Below the pieces are notes generated by a model. That model searched no databases. It was not told the origin of the DNA and saw nothing but the letters and a program-made list of their open reading frames with translations. This document shows positions 35,528 to 45,019 of a DNA stretch of 64,000 nt, piece after piece; positions within the stretch are counted from its first letter, which is position 1; each line of letters starts with the position of its first letter. The stretch is from assembly GCA_963808315.1 (NCBI GenBank), contig CAWEFK010000019.1, positions 1-64,000 of the forward strand. The letters run 5' to 3'. Source of the DNA: Palsa-504 sp963808315 (GTDB lineage Bacteria > Actinomycetota > Actinomycetes > Streptosporangiales > Streptosporangiaceae). The translations under genes and the position numbers were made by a program.

Positions 35528-35902
35528 CTAGGGGCGGGCGGCCTCGTCGGCCGCGTGCAGGCTGGCCTTGACCTCGTCCATGTCGAGCTCCTTGGCCTTG
35601 GTGATCAGCTGCTCCAGGGCCGCCTCGGGCAGCGCGCCCGGCTCGGAGTACAGCAGCACGCTGTCCCGGATGATCATCAGCGTCGGGATGGAGGAGATCT
35701 GGAAGGTGGCCGCCACCTCGGGCTCGGCCTCGGTGTTCAGCTTGCCGAACGTCGCGTCCGGGTGCCGCTCGGACAGCTTCTCGAAGATCGGCCCGAACAT
35801 CCGGCACGGGCCGCACCACTCGGCCCAGAAGTCGACCAGGATCAGGCCGTCGCCGCTCACCGCGGTATCAAAGTTCTCAGCCGTCAGCTCGACCGTCGCC
35901 AT
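35528..35902 (-). CDS. trxA: Thioredoxin
   Basis: The 124-residue protein has the active site WAEWCGPCRMFGPIFEKLSE and the cis-proline block SIPTLMIIRDS. The helix after the fold is longer than in E. coli thioredoxin. It acts as a disulfide reductase in the cytoplasm with thioredoxin reductase. It is read toward the pip gene and is divergent from the flavin monooxygenase gene. CTTAAGGAGAG-like sequence precedes the ATG. Confidence 0.95.
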   Translation of the reverse strand: MATVELTAENFDTAVSGDGLILVDFWAEWCGPCRMFGPIFEKLSERHPDATFGKLNTEAEPEVAATFQISSIPTLMIIRDSVLLYSEPGALPEAALEQLITKAKELDMDEVKASLHAADEAARP

Positions 35903-36133
35903 AGTCTCTCCTTAAGAGTGCTACCGGTATCGACAACCACCCCGCCGCAATAATTCCTGCCGATCTTTCGCCCGAACGGCCCCGCCCGCCTGCCCGCCTG
36001 CGTCCTTCGGCGATTCCGGGACCGTCGAGCCCAGGTCCGTTCGGACTGAATGAAGGACCCGAGCCCGTTACGGCGGCCCGCGGTCAATGCGATCCTTGTG
36101 TCCAGCGGCGGTTTGACAGGGAGGATTCATCCC

Positions 36134-37702
36134 GTGGCGGGCAGCGGAGTTCAGCACACGACGGTGCTGGTGGTGGGCGGTGGCCCGGCCGGCCTGGCCG
36201 CGGCGGCCGAACTCAGCCTGCACGGCGTCGGCTGCGTGCTGATCGAGCCGCGGGCGCAGGTCTCGCACCGCAGGCCGCGAGCCAAGACCACGAGCATCAG
36301 GACGATGGAGCACCTGCGCCGCTGGGGCGTCGCGGACGCGCTGCGCCGGGCCGCGCCGCTACCGGTAGCGTGGTCGCAACGCGTTACATTCTGTGAGTCC
36401 CTGGCCGGGGCCAGGATCACCGACTTCGACGGCGCGTTCGGCCTGACGGCCGCCCGGGATGACCGGTTCGCCGAGGCCGGGCAGCAGGTCCCGCAGCCGG
36501 TGGTCGAGGAGGTGCTGCGCGAGCACCTGCGCGGCCGCCCGGAGACCGAGCTGCGGCTTGGCCACGCCGCGACGTCGCTGACCCAGGACTCCGGTGGCGT
36601 CACCGTGGCCGTCCGGGACGCCGCGGGCGAGCCGTACGCGATCAGGGCGCGCTACGTGCTCGGCTGCGACGGCGCGAGCGGCGTGGTGCGGGCGGCGGCC
36701 GGGGCTCGCTATGAGGGCCGTTCCGATGGCCGGCCCAACTTCAACCTGGTGTTCCGCGCGCCCGGCCTGGACACCCACCTCGGCCCGGCCGTGCAGTACT
36801 GGGTGGTCGGCGCGGCCGTCACCGGGCTGATCGGCCGGCTGGACCTGGCCGGCACCTGGTGGGCGATCGTGCCGGGGCTTGACCCGGCCTACGGCGCGGC
36901 GCACGCCGCCGAGCTGATCGCCGGCCTGGCGGGCGCGCCGGTCCAGCACGAGGTGCTGGCCACCGACCCGTGGACGGCGCGGATGCTGATCGCCGACCGG
37001 TTCGCCGACCGCCGGGTCTTCCTGGTCGGCGAGAGCGCGCACGTCAACCCGCCGTGGGGCGGCCACGGCTTCAACACCAGCGTCGGCGACGCGGTCAACA
37101 TCGCGTGGAAGATCGCCGCGGTGACCCAGGGGTGGGCCGGCCAGGAGCTGCTGGCCAGCTACGAGCCCGAGCGGCGCGCCGTGATCGAGCAGACGGTGGC
37201 CAGCGCGGAGTCCAACATGGCGGCCGGCGCCGACATGCTGCCCCGCGACGCGGCGCACATCCAGCGCGCCAAGCGGGCCGAGTTCCACAGCCTGGGCCTG
37301 GTGCTCGGCTACTCCTACGCCGGCTCCCCGGTCATCCAGCCGGACCCCGCCCGGGATGACCGGAAGCTGGACCGCGACGTGACCAGCTACACGCCGGAGA
37401 CCAGGCCGGGCGCCCGGCTGCCGCATCACTGGCTGCCGGACGGCTCGTCGCTGTACGACCGGCTGGGCCGCGGGTTCACCCTCGTCGGGCCCGGGCTCGA
37501 GCGTCAGGCCGGCGCGGCTGCGCTGGCCCGGCGCGCGCGCCGTCGCGGGATACCGCTCACGCTCACGGAAACCCCGGCCGCCTACCCTTGGCCGGGAGAG
37601 TTCCTGCTCGTCCGGCCCGACCAGCACATCGCGTGGCGGGCCGCCGACCCGGCCGAGCTTGACATCGAGGCGGCGGCGGGACTGCGCCCGGTGCGCGTAT
37701 AA
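36134..37702 (+). CDS. FAD-dependent aromatic hydroxylase (class A flavoprotein monooxygenase)
   Basis: The GTG at 36134 follows AGGGAGG and gives 522 residues. FAD sites are TTVLVVGGGPAGLAAAAELS, YVLGCDGASGVVRAAAG and VFLVGESAHVNPPWGGHGFN. The fold is the PHBH type that hydroxylates phenolic rings with NAD(P)H and O2. The next genes (amidohydrolase, FAA hydrolase, extradiol dioxygenase) fit a ring-hydroxylation and meta-cleavage pathway. The C-terminal part (AYPWPGEFLLVRPDQHIAWR) matches 3-hydroxyphenylpropionate/phenol hydroxylases. The substrate is unknown. Confidence 0.9.
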   Translation: MAGSGVQHTTVLVVGGGPAGLAAAAELSLHGVGCVLIEPRAQVSHRRPRAKTTSIRTMEHLRRWGVADALRRAAPLPVAWSQRVTFCESLAGARITDFDGAFGLTAARDDRFAEAGQQVPQPVVEEVLREHLRGRPETELRLGHAATSLTQDSGGVTVAVRDAAGEPYAIRARYVLGCDGASGVVRAAAGARYEGRSDGRPNFNLVFRAPGLDTHLGPAVQYWVVGAAVTGLIGRLDLAGTWWAIVPGLDPAYGAAHAAELIAGLAGAPVQHEVLATDPWTARMLIADRFADRRVFLVGESAHVNPPWGGHGFNTSVGDAVNIAWKIAAVTQGWAGQELLASYEPERRAVIEQTVASAESNMAAGADMLPRDAAHIQRAKRAEFHSLGLVLGYSYAGSPVIQPDPARDDRKLDRDVTSYTPETRPGARLPHHWLPDGSSLYDRLGRGFTLVGPGLERQAGAAALARRARRRGIPLTLTETPAAYPWPGEFLLVRPDQHIAWRAADPAELDIEAAAGLRPVRV

Positions 37703-37723
37703 AAGGAACGAACGAGGAGGCTC

Positions 37724-38821
37724 ATGGGCAGCGCGGAACGGCCGCAGCGGACCGCCGTGACCAACGTCCGCGTGTTCGACGGCCGGCAGCTGCTGTCGGC
37801 GGCCACGGTGGTGATCGAGGCGGATCGCATCGGCTTCGACGGCACCGCCGACCACGCCGTCGACGGCGAGGGCGGCGTGCTGCTGCCCGGCCTGATCGAC
37901 GCCCACGTCCACCTGCACGACCGGCACACGCTGGAGCTGCTGGCCTCCTTCGGCGTGACCACCGCGTTCGACATGGCGTGCGCGCCGCCCGAGCTGGTCG
38001 ACTCGCTGCGCGCCGTGCCGGGGCTGACCGACATCCGCAGCGCGGGCACGCCCGCGGTCGCACCGGGCAGCGTGCACTCGCGCATCCCGGTCACCGGCCA
38101 GCGGGGACTGATCGCCGGGCCGGATCAGGCGGCGCGGTTCGTGGCCGACAGGATCGCCGAGGGCTCGGACTACATCAAGATCATCGTCGGCAACCCAGGC
38201 CCCAGCCACGACCAGGCCACGCTGGACGCGCTGACCGCCGCGGCCCGGCAGCACAGCAAGCTCACCGTGGCCCACGCCTCGTCCTATGAGGCGGTGGAGA
38301 TGGCCCAGCGGGCGCGGGTCAACGTGCTGACCCATGTGCCCCTGGACAAGGCGCTGGACGAGACCGCCGCGGCCGCCGCAGTCGCCGACGGCCGCATCCT
38401 GATCCCGACGCTGGCCATGATGGAGGGCGTCGTGGCGCAGTCCTCCCCGCAGTCCTCCCCGCCGGGCGCCGACTACGCCGCGGCCCGGCAGAGCGTCACC
38501 GTCATGTACCGGGCCGGCGTGCCGATCCTGGCCGGCACCGACGCCAACGCCGCCGCCGGCGTGCCCGCGGCGATCAGCCACGGCGTCAGCCTGCACCACG
38601 AGCTTGAGCTGCTCGTCGACGCCGGGCTGTCCGCCGTGGACGCGCTGCGCGCCGCCACCTCGCGGCCCGCGCACTACTTCGGGCTGGCCGACCGGGGCGT
38701 GATCGAACCGGGTCGCCGGGCCGACCTGGTGCTGATCGACGGGAACCCGCTGCAGGACATCACCGCCACCCGGTCCATCCGCCGCATCTGGTGCGGCGGA
38801 GTCGAAGTCGCGCCGAGCTAG
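37724..38821 (+). CDS. Metal-dependent amidohydrolase
   Basis: The 365-residue protein has the metal ligands in LPGLIDAHVHLHDRHTL (HxH), a bridging Lys in SDYIKIIVGN, His in TVAHASSYEA and NVLTHVP, and Asp in ILAGTDANAAAGVP. The family hydrolyses amides or cyclic esters. It begins 21 bases after the monooxygenase stop behind GAACGAGGAGG. A short duplication (SSPQSSPP) is visible near 38,450. It may open a ring or remove an acyl group in the same pathway. Confidence 0.9.
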   Translation: MGSAERPQRTAVTNVRVFDGRQLLSAATVVIEADRIGFDGTADHAVDGEGGVLLPGLIDAHVHLHDRHTLELLASFGVTTAFDMACAPPELVDSLRAVPGLTDIRSAGTPAVAPGSVHSRIPVTGQRGLIAGPDQAARFVADRIAEGSDYIKIIVGNPGPSHDQATLDALTAAARQHSKLTVAHASSYEAVEMAQRARVNVLTHVPLDKALDETAAAAAVADGRILIPTLAMMEGVVAQSSPQSSPPGADYAAARQSVTVMYRAGVPILAGTDANAAAGVPAAISHGVSLHHELELLVDAGLSAVDALRAATSRPAHYFGLADRGVIEPGRRADLVLIDGNPLQDITATRSIRRIWCGGVEVAPS

Positions 38822-38829
38822 GGAGCATC

Positions 38830-39693
38830 ATGCGCATCGCCGTCATCAACCAGCGCCTGCACCTGATCGTGGGCGCGGGGGCCGTCGACGTCCACACCGC
38901 CAGCGACGGCCGGTTCGGGCCCGACGCCGCCTCGGCCTACGAGGGCTGGGCCGAGTTCACCGAGTGGGCCGCCGCCGCGGACCTGCCCGCACCTGAGCCG
39001 TTCAGCCCCGCCGCGCTCGGCTCGCCGTCGCCGGCGCCACGCCAGGTGTTCGGCATCGGGCTGAACTACAGCGAGCACGCGGCGGAGTCCGGGTTCGCCA
39101 AACCCGACACCGCCCCGCCGGTGTTCACCAAGTTCCCCTCGTGCATCACCGGGCCCTACGCCGAGATCACGCTGCCGCCCGGCGGCCACAACGACTGGGA
39201 AGTCGAGCTCGTGGTCATCATCGGCCGCACCGCGGCCCACGTGCCCGCCGCGTTCGGCCTGGGAGCACGTGGCCGGCCTGTCCATCGGCCAGGACATCTC
39301 CGAGCGGATCCTGCAAATGGCCGCCACGCCACCCCAGTTCAGCCTGGGCAAGTCCTACCCCGGCTTCGGGCCGGTCGGCCCGTACCTGGTCACGCCGGAC
39401 GAGTTCGGCAATCGCGACGACCTGGAGCTGTCCTGCTCGATCAACGGCGAGCAGATGCAGAAGGGCCGGACCAGGGAGCTGATCTTCGGCGTGGCCGAGC
39501 TGATCGAGCAGCTGTCCCGGGTCACCCCGCTGCTGCCCGGCGACATCATCTTCACCGGCACGCCGTCGCGGCGTGGGCATGGGCCGCAGCCCGCAGCGCT
39601 GGCTGGCCCCCGGCGACGTGCTGACCAGCTACATCGAGGGCATCGGCGAGATGAGCCACCGGTTCGTCGCGGCGGACGGGAGCGCTTCGATGA
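38830..39693 (+). pseudogene. Fumarylacetoacetate hydrolase-family protein, frameshifted
   Basis: The ATG at 38830 starts MRIAVINQRLHLIVGAGAVD. The FAH core is visible as QVFGIGLNYSEHAAESGFAK, TKFPSCITGPYAEITLPPGG and DWEVELVVIIGRTAAHVP. One base change near 39,258 moves to the frame with AGLSIGQDISERILQMAATP and KSYPGFGPVGPYLVTPDEFG. A second near 39,568 moves to GRSPQRWLAPGDVLTSYIEG. A third near 39,678 would end the gene at TGA 39691-39693, overlapping the next ATG. The family cleaves C-C bonds in ring-fission products. It is inactive unless the indels are errors. Confidence 0.78.
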
Positions 39694-40683
39694 GCCTGCA
39701 CGGCCTGCTCTCGGTCACCATCGGCGTGCCGAACGTCGCCGAGACCTCCGCCTATTACACCGAATTCGGCCTGGCCCCCGAGCCGGGCGGCTGGTTCAGC
39801 CACCCGGGACGCCGGCCGGCAGCTGCAGATCCTGCCCGCGCCCACCCGGCGGCTGCTGAGCCTGCGGGTGGGCGTCGACGACCCGGACGACCTGGTTCGG
39901 GCCGCCGCTCAGCTGGCGCGCCTCGGCGTGCCCGCACGGGCCTCCGCCGGTTTCTCCGCGGTGCCCGCTGGGTCCCCGGGGGTGCCCTCCGCCGGTTTCT
40001 CCGCGGTGCCCGCTGGGCCCCTGCTGGAAGCGGTGGAGCCGGTGACCGGGGTCCGGGTGAGCCTGGAGGTGAGCCCGCGGCTGCGGCAGGACCCGGTCCC
40101 GGCCACGGTCTACAACGGGCCGGGCCGGACCGAACGGCCCGACGGCCGGGCGCCCGGATTCCAGCGGCCGGACCGGGTCCGGCCGCGCAAGCTCGGCCAC
40201 GCCGTCATCGGCAGCACCGATTACCGCACCAGCACGTCATTTTTCACCGACGGCCTCGGCTTCAAGGTCAGCGACCGGATCTCCGGTGTGGGCGCCTTCC
40301 TGCGCTGCTCGACCGATCACCACAACGTGCTCGTGCTGGCCGCCCCGGTGAACTTCCTGCACCACACCTCCTGGCAGGTCGACGACGTCGACGATGTCGG
40401 GCGGGGTGCCCACGCGATGCTCGAGGGCCGGCCCGAGCGGCACGTCTGGGGATTGGGACGGCACTACGCCGGCTCGAACTTCTTCTGGTACCTCAAGGAC
40501 CCGGCGGGCAACTTCTCCGAGTACTACTCCGACATGGACTGCATCGTGGACGACCAGCTGTGGACGCCCGAAGACCTGGAGGGCGCCCGCGGGCTGTTCG
40601 CCTGGGGACCGCCCCCGCCGCCGTCCTTCCTGCACCCCGACGACCTCGCGGCCATGATGACCGGGGCGCACTCGGCGCGCTGA
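39690..40683 (+). pseudogene. Extradiol ring-cleavage dioxygenase (two VOC modules), one frameshift
   Basis: The ATG at 39690 begins MSLHGLLSVTIGVPNVAETS. An extra C near 39,802 shifts the frame; the rest (LLSLRVGVDDPDDLVRAAAQ onward) ends at 40683. The iron ligands of type I extradiol dioxygenases are visible: His in RKLGHAVIGSTDY, His in FLHHTSWQVDD and Glu in GNFSEYYSDMD. It would open a catechol made by the hydroxylase upstream. A 32-base direct repeat inserts a second SAGFSAVPAG in the domain linker (39941-40017). The product would be about 330 residues, normal for two-module enzymes. Confidence 0.82.
39941..40017 (+). repeat. In-frame 45-base-period duplication in the dioxygenase linker
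   Basis: A 32-base unit starting CCTCCGCCGGTTTCTCCGCG occurs at 39941-39972 and again at 39986-40017. The period of 45 bases keeps the frame and duplicates SAGFSAVPAG. It lies between the two VOC modules. Confidence 0.85.
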
Positions 40684-40762
40684 CGGCCAAACCCGCGCGC
40701 CGGGCGCGCGGGGCGCGTTTCATGAGAGCATTCTGGCATTCGCATTCCCAGGGAGGTCCAGC

Positions 40763-41629
40763 GTGTCAGCAAAGCCGGTGGTAGCTGCGACGGATGGCTC
40801 GGAAGAATCGCTGCGGGCGGTCGAGTGGGCGGCCCGGGAGGCCGTCCTGCGCGGCGCCCCGCTCCGGATCGTGTCCGCCGCGGCGATGCTGCCACGGATG
40901 ATGGAGCGCCCGGCGGGCGACGGCCTGGCCACGGTCACCGATGCCCTGGCTCAGGACCGCGACCGGGCGCTGACCGCGGCGACCGCGCGCGCCACGCAGG
41001 TCGCCTCCGACCTGCTGGTCGACGCCGACCACCTGCCCGGGGCGCCCGCCCAGGCGGTGGCCGAGAGCGGCTCGGGCGCGCTGATGCTGGTCGTCGGTTC
41101 CCGCGGCTCGGGTGCGTTCACGGCGCTGGTGCTCGGGTCGGTCAGCCGGTATGCCGCCACCCACGCCCCGTGCCCGGTGGTGGTGGTGCGTGACGAGACC
41201 CCGGCCGCGCACCGGCAGGTCGCCGTCGGCATCGCCGACCCGGAGACCGGCGCGGCCGCGCTGGCCTTCGCGTTCGAGGAGGCCAGCCTGCGGCGGGCCA
41301 GCCTGCTGGCCGTGCACGCCTGGGACACGCCGCGCTGGCAGGCCGAGCGGGCCTTCCAGGCCCTGGCCACCCCCGGCGCGCCTGAACTCGAGGAGCACCT
41401 CACCAGCAAGCTCGCGGCGCTGCTCGATGACTGGCGGGGCAAGTACCCCGACGTTCAGGCCAGCCCGGACGTCGTCTACGGCCACCCGGGCCGGGCGCTG
41501 GCCGGCCTGTCCGCCCGCGCCGACCTGGTCGTCATCGGCAGGCATCCCGGCCACCACGGCCCCGGCGCGGTCACCCACGCGGTGCTGAACCATGCCCACG
41601 GCCCGGTGGTGTCGGTGCCTTCGGCCTAG
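40763..41629 (+). CDS. Universal stress protein with two Usp domains
   Basis: The GTG at 40763 follows CAGGGAGGTCCAGC and gives 288 residues. Domain one has VVAATDGSEESLRAVEWAAR and the ATP loop VVGSRGSGAFTALVLGSVSR. Domain two has QVAVGIADPETGAAALAFAF and a degenerate loop VVIGRHPGHHGPGAVTHAVL. Such tandem Usp proteins are induced in dormancy and stress in actinobacteria. It stands alone, 80 bases after the dioxygenase gene. Confidence 0.93.
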   Translation: MSAKPVVAATDGSEESLRAVEWAAREAVLRGAPLRIVSAAAMLPRMMERPAGDGLATVTDALAQDRDRALTAATARATQVASDLLVDADHLPGAPAQAVAESGSGALMLVVGSRGSGAFTALVLGSVSRYAATHAPCPVVVVRDETPAAHRQVAVGIADPETGAAALAFAFEEASLRRASLLAVHAWDTPRWQAERAFQALATPGAPELEEHLTSKLAALLDDWRGKYPDVQASPDVVYGHPGRALAGLSARADLVVIGRHPGHHGPGAVTHAVLNHAHGPVVSVPSA

Positions 41630-41716
41630 GCTCGGGCGGACATGCCCTACAGCCGTGCGGGGGACGCGGTTCTGGCCGGCTCGATGAGCTGAATCCAGGC
41701 CGAGGTAGAAGTCTCC

Positions 41717-43066
41717 TTAACCTGGACCGGGATCTCGTCGTAGCCCGGCCGGGTCCAGCGAGCCTCCGCCGCGCTGGGTGAGCGCGATCTCGTAGACGAA
41801 CGGCGAAGCGATAACGCCGAGCACGGCGCCGGTCCTGGCGATTGCCTCTTTGAACTCCGGGGCGTCCAGCATCCGGGAAGCCACGATGATCGACCTCCCG
41901 GATACGCCGATAGTGTCCTGCGTCACCGGACCGACGTCAAACGCGATCCGGAGCTGGACCTGAACGGGATCGCGGTACATCTGGTTGTGCTTGGCCAGCT
42001 CGCGGGGCAGGGCTGTCAGCAGGCTCTGCATGGCCTGCGCCGTCGGGATGCCCGGCGGCACGATAAGCAGGAGGCCGTCGCCGCGATCCTCCCAGTGGCA
42101 CAGATCCCACGCCGCGCCGAGGGCCGATCGCGTCATGGTGAGCGTCGCCGCCCGGATGATCGCGCGATCGGAGTCGTTGCGCTCGGTCCCGGCGAACGCC
42201 ACCACGTCGGTGCGGATGACCGTGCAGTTCTCACCGCTCAGCGCGTTCAGGTGCGGATTCTCGGCGCGGGCGCGATGGCTCGATCCGGGCGGTGCGGTCC
42301 GCTCGGGATCGCAGCCAGCGCGAGACTGGTCATGCTCGCATCCGGCCGATCCTTCCCGCATCCGGGTGAAGATCTGGTTCTCGACCAGGCGGAGCACGCC
42401 TTGATGGGCACTGACAAATGCCGCGAAATCCTCGGTCCGCATGACCAGGGCATCGACTCGGCCGGTGGCCACCACCGTGGCGGAGCGCACGCTTATCTCC
42501 AGGGCGGCGCGTTCACCGATCAGCTGACCCGGGCCGCGCCTGGCCAGCACCCGGTCCCGGCCGTTCTCGTGGGTCCGGATCTCCGTCCAGCCGTCGCGAA
42601 TGACGGCTACGTGATCCGCTTGCTCCCCCTCCTGCATGAGCCGGGCGCCCGCGGCAAATACCCGCTTGATGGCTACCGATTCAAAATCTCGCCGTTGCTC
42701 CGGGCTCAGCGAGTCCCAGAAATTGACCCCGGCGGTATTCCCGGATCCCGAGTCTCGCAGTGGTCGCTGGCCGTCACTGGAAAGCGCTGTTTCCCCGGCG
42801 TTGACCAGGGGGCCGGTTACGGGTATCGGCCTGTTCGGCCTGTTATCCGCAATCCCTTGATCGGGTTTCAGGGTGGGCCGCTCCGCCGTAAGGGCCGAAT
42901 GAGGCTGGTGTCTGCGCCGTCGACGGTCACGGCTATCGGCGCCGGGCACCTTGCTTTTCCCGAGCTTAAACTGGACATCCAGGAGCGTCAGGTTGCCGAT
43001 CGAGAAGGCGAGCTTGCTCGACAGCCAGGCGGGGGTGGGCGCAGCGGGCTGGGTCGGCAGGTTCAT
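41717..43066 (-). CDS. Cyclic-nucleotide-binding protein with class III cyclase-like domain
   Basis: The frame codes 449 residues. Residues about 114-240 form a cNMP-binding domain (FWDSLSPEQRRDFESVAIKR, ERAALEISVRSATVVATGRV). Residues about 285-440 resemble a nucleotidyl-cyclase domain: VIRTDVVAFAGTERN and EDRGDGLLLIVPP carry the two metal-binding Asp positions. The Asn of the usual N-x3-R motif seems replaced in GRSIIVASRMLD, so it may not be active. The first 110 residues are poorly biased and disorder-like, so the true start may be downstream. I recognise this architecture from streptomycetes, but its role is unknown to me. Confidence 0.7.
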   Translation of the reverse strand: MNLPTQPAAPTPAWLSSKLAFSIGNLTLLDVQFKLGKSKVPGADSRDRRRRRHQPHSALTAERPTLKPDQGIADNRPNRPIPVTGPLVNAGETALSSDGQRPLRDSGSGNTAGVNFWDSLSPEQRRDFESVAIKRVFAAGARLMQEGEQADHVAVIRDGWTEIRTHENGRDRVLARRGPGQLIGERAALEISVRSATVVATGRVDALVMRTEDFAAFVSAHQGVLRLVENQIFTRMREGSAGCEHDQSRAGCDPERTAPPGSSHRARAENPHLNALSGENCTVIRTDVVAFAGTERNDSDRAIIRAATLTMTRSALGAAWDLCHWEDRGDGLLLIVPPGIPTAQAMQSLLTALPRELAKHNQMYRDPVQVQLRIAFDVGPVTQDTIGVSGRSIIVASRMLDAPEFKEAIARTGAVLGVIASPFVYEIALTQRGGGSLDPAGLRRDPGPG

Positions 43067-43899
43067 GCTCTTCCTCCTCGCGAGGGGGGAAGAGCGCAGG
43101 CGATAAATGGTGTGAGATGCATGGGTCTCATGGAAGCGCTGGCGCTTCTCCGGCTTAGGCGTTCTGATCTGGCCGAAGATGTCTTTGGGACCTCAGTCAT
43201 CGTGCGGCCAATGGATCTCGGCGCGCGGTAGCATGTTTGGTTATGAAGGCGTACACTATCGGTGCTGCAAAGGGTAACTTGCCTGGCCGAGCAGGAGGCG
43301 GTAAGTGTTGTGTCCGGATTGCTGCGGGTTAGCGCAACCCACGCCGATGACACGCGCCTATTGAGTGATCTTGTGCTGCTGGTTCTTTTCATGGGCAGTT
43401 GTCCTGAGCGGTGTCGTTAGGGCCGCCCTGCTTCCTCTCGGTCTGGCTACCAACCTGTTGGCCGTGAGGAAGTGTGGGGCGGCCCTTTCCGGTCTGCGGT
43501 AAAGCGAACTCGTGCTGATTGTCCGTGACCGCTCCTCGTTCACGCTTCAGGGCGCGGCGATCCCCGCCCTGTTACTCAAAGCTACGAACAGTCACTTCTC
43601 GTGTTGAATTTTTCCGCACCCTGGTTCATCACTGAGCGTTGCGAATGTCACAGGTTACCACTATATTTCGTCGCATGATACTTAACTATCTTGTGATCTG
43701 TAACACGACAATCTGACAGGTAGCATCTGGCTACTTGTTGCCTGTCCGTGGATAATCGCAGGCCAAGTCCCACACCGGGTGGCGCTGACGGCCATCCCTC
43801 TTTTGTCACATGACAAGTTGCCAGACGCTATAATGGTTTCTTGCTGATTGCAACCTGGCAAATAAACATTCAATTGACTACAGAAAGTAACTATTGATC
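43067..43899. other. Gap of 0.8 kb, AT-richer, with a structured element
   Basis: No gene is convincing here. The stretch 43,560-43,890 is unusually AT-rich for this genome and should hold the promoter of the XRE gene at 43900. A strong two-part stem is at 43420-43485. A 109-codon reverse frame that overlaps the start of the cNMP protein gene has no family and poor codon use. Confidence 0.5.
43420..43485. other. Strong two-part stem-loop, possible small RNA or terminator
   Basis: GGGCCGCCC (43420-43428) pairs with GGGCGGCCC (43477-43485), and CTTCCTC (43431-43437) with GAGGAAG (43466-43472). The enclosed loop of 28 bases contains CTACCAACCTGTTGGCC with its own small stem. TTTCC follows. The size and interrupted stem look more like a structured RNA than a simple terminator. 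Confidence 0.55.
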
Positions 43900-44769
43900 A
43901 TGACGAGTGACCAAGGGCCGGTTGTTCAGAGCGCTCTGCTCCGCAGCGAGCTTGTCCGGTTGCGTAAGGACCGAGACCTCACCCAGGAGCAGGTTGCCGA
44001 CAACCTCGAGTGGTCGGCATCCAAGCTGATCAGGGTGGAGGGCGGGCGGAGCTCGATCACCAAGGTGGACCTGGACGCTCTCCTGGGCCAGTACGGCCTT
44101 GAATCTGAGAGTCAGCGCGAGAAGCTACAGGACCTCAACCGCGGGGCGCGCGGCCGGGGCTGGTGGGACGCCTACCGCGACCGGGTCTCGGCCACCTACC
44201 TCAACTACGTGGGGTACGAGGCCGGGGCGGCCATTATCCGGCAGTTCCCCGGCACCGTGGTGCCCGGGCTGCTGCAGACGCGCGAGTACGCGGTGGCGCT
44301 CACCGCCAGCTCGGTGGACCCGGACAAGGTCGGCCCGGTGGTCGACCTCCGGCTGCAACGCCAGCAAGAGCTGGCGCGCCGCGCGCAGCGTCCGCGTCAG
44401 TACTACGTGCTCGACGAGGCCGTGATCCGCCGGCATGTCGGGATCCAGAAAGACCCGGCGATAATGCCAAATCAGCTATCCCATATTGTGAGTAAGGTCC
44501 AGGGTGACGAGCTGATAACCGTCCGGGTAATTCCCTTCGCGGCGGGCGCTCACGCCGGACTGTCCGGCCCATTTACCCTGCTGCAGTTCGACGGAGACCT
44601 GCCCGACATCCTCTATCTCGATGCCGGCAAGAGCGCGATCGTCATGATCAATAGTAACGATGAGCAAGTCGCGGAGTATGCGGACAACTTCGAGCACCTG
44701 CTTGAGAATGCACTGCCCGCTGACGAGTCACTGAGATTCATCCGGAGCGCAGCAGAAGACATGTCCTGA
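43900..44769 (+). CDS. XRE-family regulator with DUF5753 domain, Scr1 type
   Basis: The ATG at 43900 gives 289 residues. The helix-turn-helix is SELVRLRKDRDLTQEQVADN then LEWSASKLIRVEGGRSSITK. DUF5753 follows (AAIIRQFPGTVVPGLLQTRE, TVRVIPFAAGAHAGLSGPFT, LPDILYLDAGKSAIVMINSN). It is paired with a DUF397 gene 250 bases downstream, the standard regulator/partner pair of spore-forming actinomycetes. A TTG six bases upstream is a less likely start. Confidence 0.92.
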   Translation: MTSDQGPVVQSALLRSELVRLRKDRDLTQEQVADNLEWSASKLIRVEGGRSSITKVDLDALLGQYGLESESQREKLQDLNRGARGRGWWDAYRDRVSATYLNYVGYEAGAAIIRQFPGTVVPGLLQTREYAVALTASSVDPDKVGPVVDLRLQRQQELARRAQRPRQYYVLDEAVIRRHVGIQKDPAIMPNQLSHIVSKVQGDELITVRVIPFAAGAHAGLSGPFTLLQFDGDLPDILYLDAGKSAIVMINSNDEQVAEYADNFEHLLENALPADESLRFIRSAAEDMS

Positions 44770-45019
44770 GTCGACTGCCAGCATTCTGGCCACTTGGATG
44801 CGTTTAAGAGTTATTCAGCATCAGTGGGCAGGCAGGTGACACGTCATAACTGCTGATCTCACTGGTCTAGGCCATAGGCGGCCCACGGAAAACCGTTTAC
44901 ACTCTTAGCGGAATGTTCAAAGATGGTTGGCGTGTGCGCTCTGTTGATTCTTGTCAGTTCGGCGGCTCGGCTGAGTTGACAAGAGTCTCGGTGGTGCCCG
45001 ACGAACGGAGGGTCGTTGG

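Noticed and set aside
36359..38674. Very long reverse frame of 771 codons opposite the monooxygenase and amidohydrolase genes
   Set aside because: It is antisense to two well supported enzymes, rich in Gly, Arg, Val and His, and has no domain. High GC alone keeps it open.
43063..43392. Reverse 109-codon frame overlapping the start of the cNMP protein gene by four bases
   Set aside because: The overlap looks like coupling, but the composition is Ser/Arg-rich without codon bias or homology.
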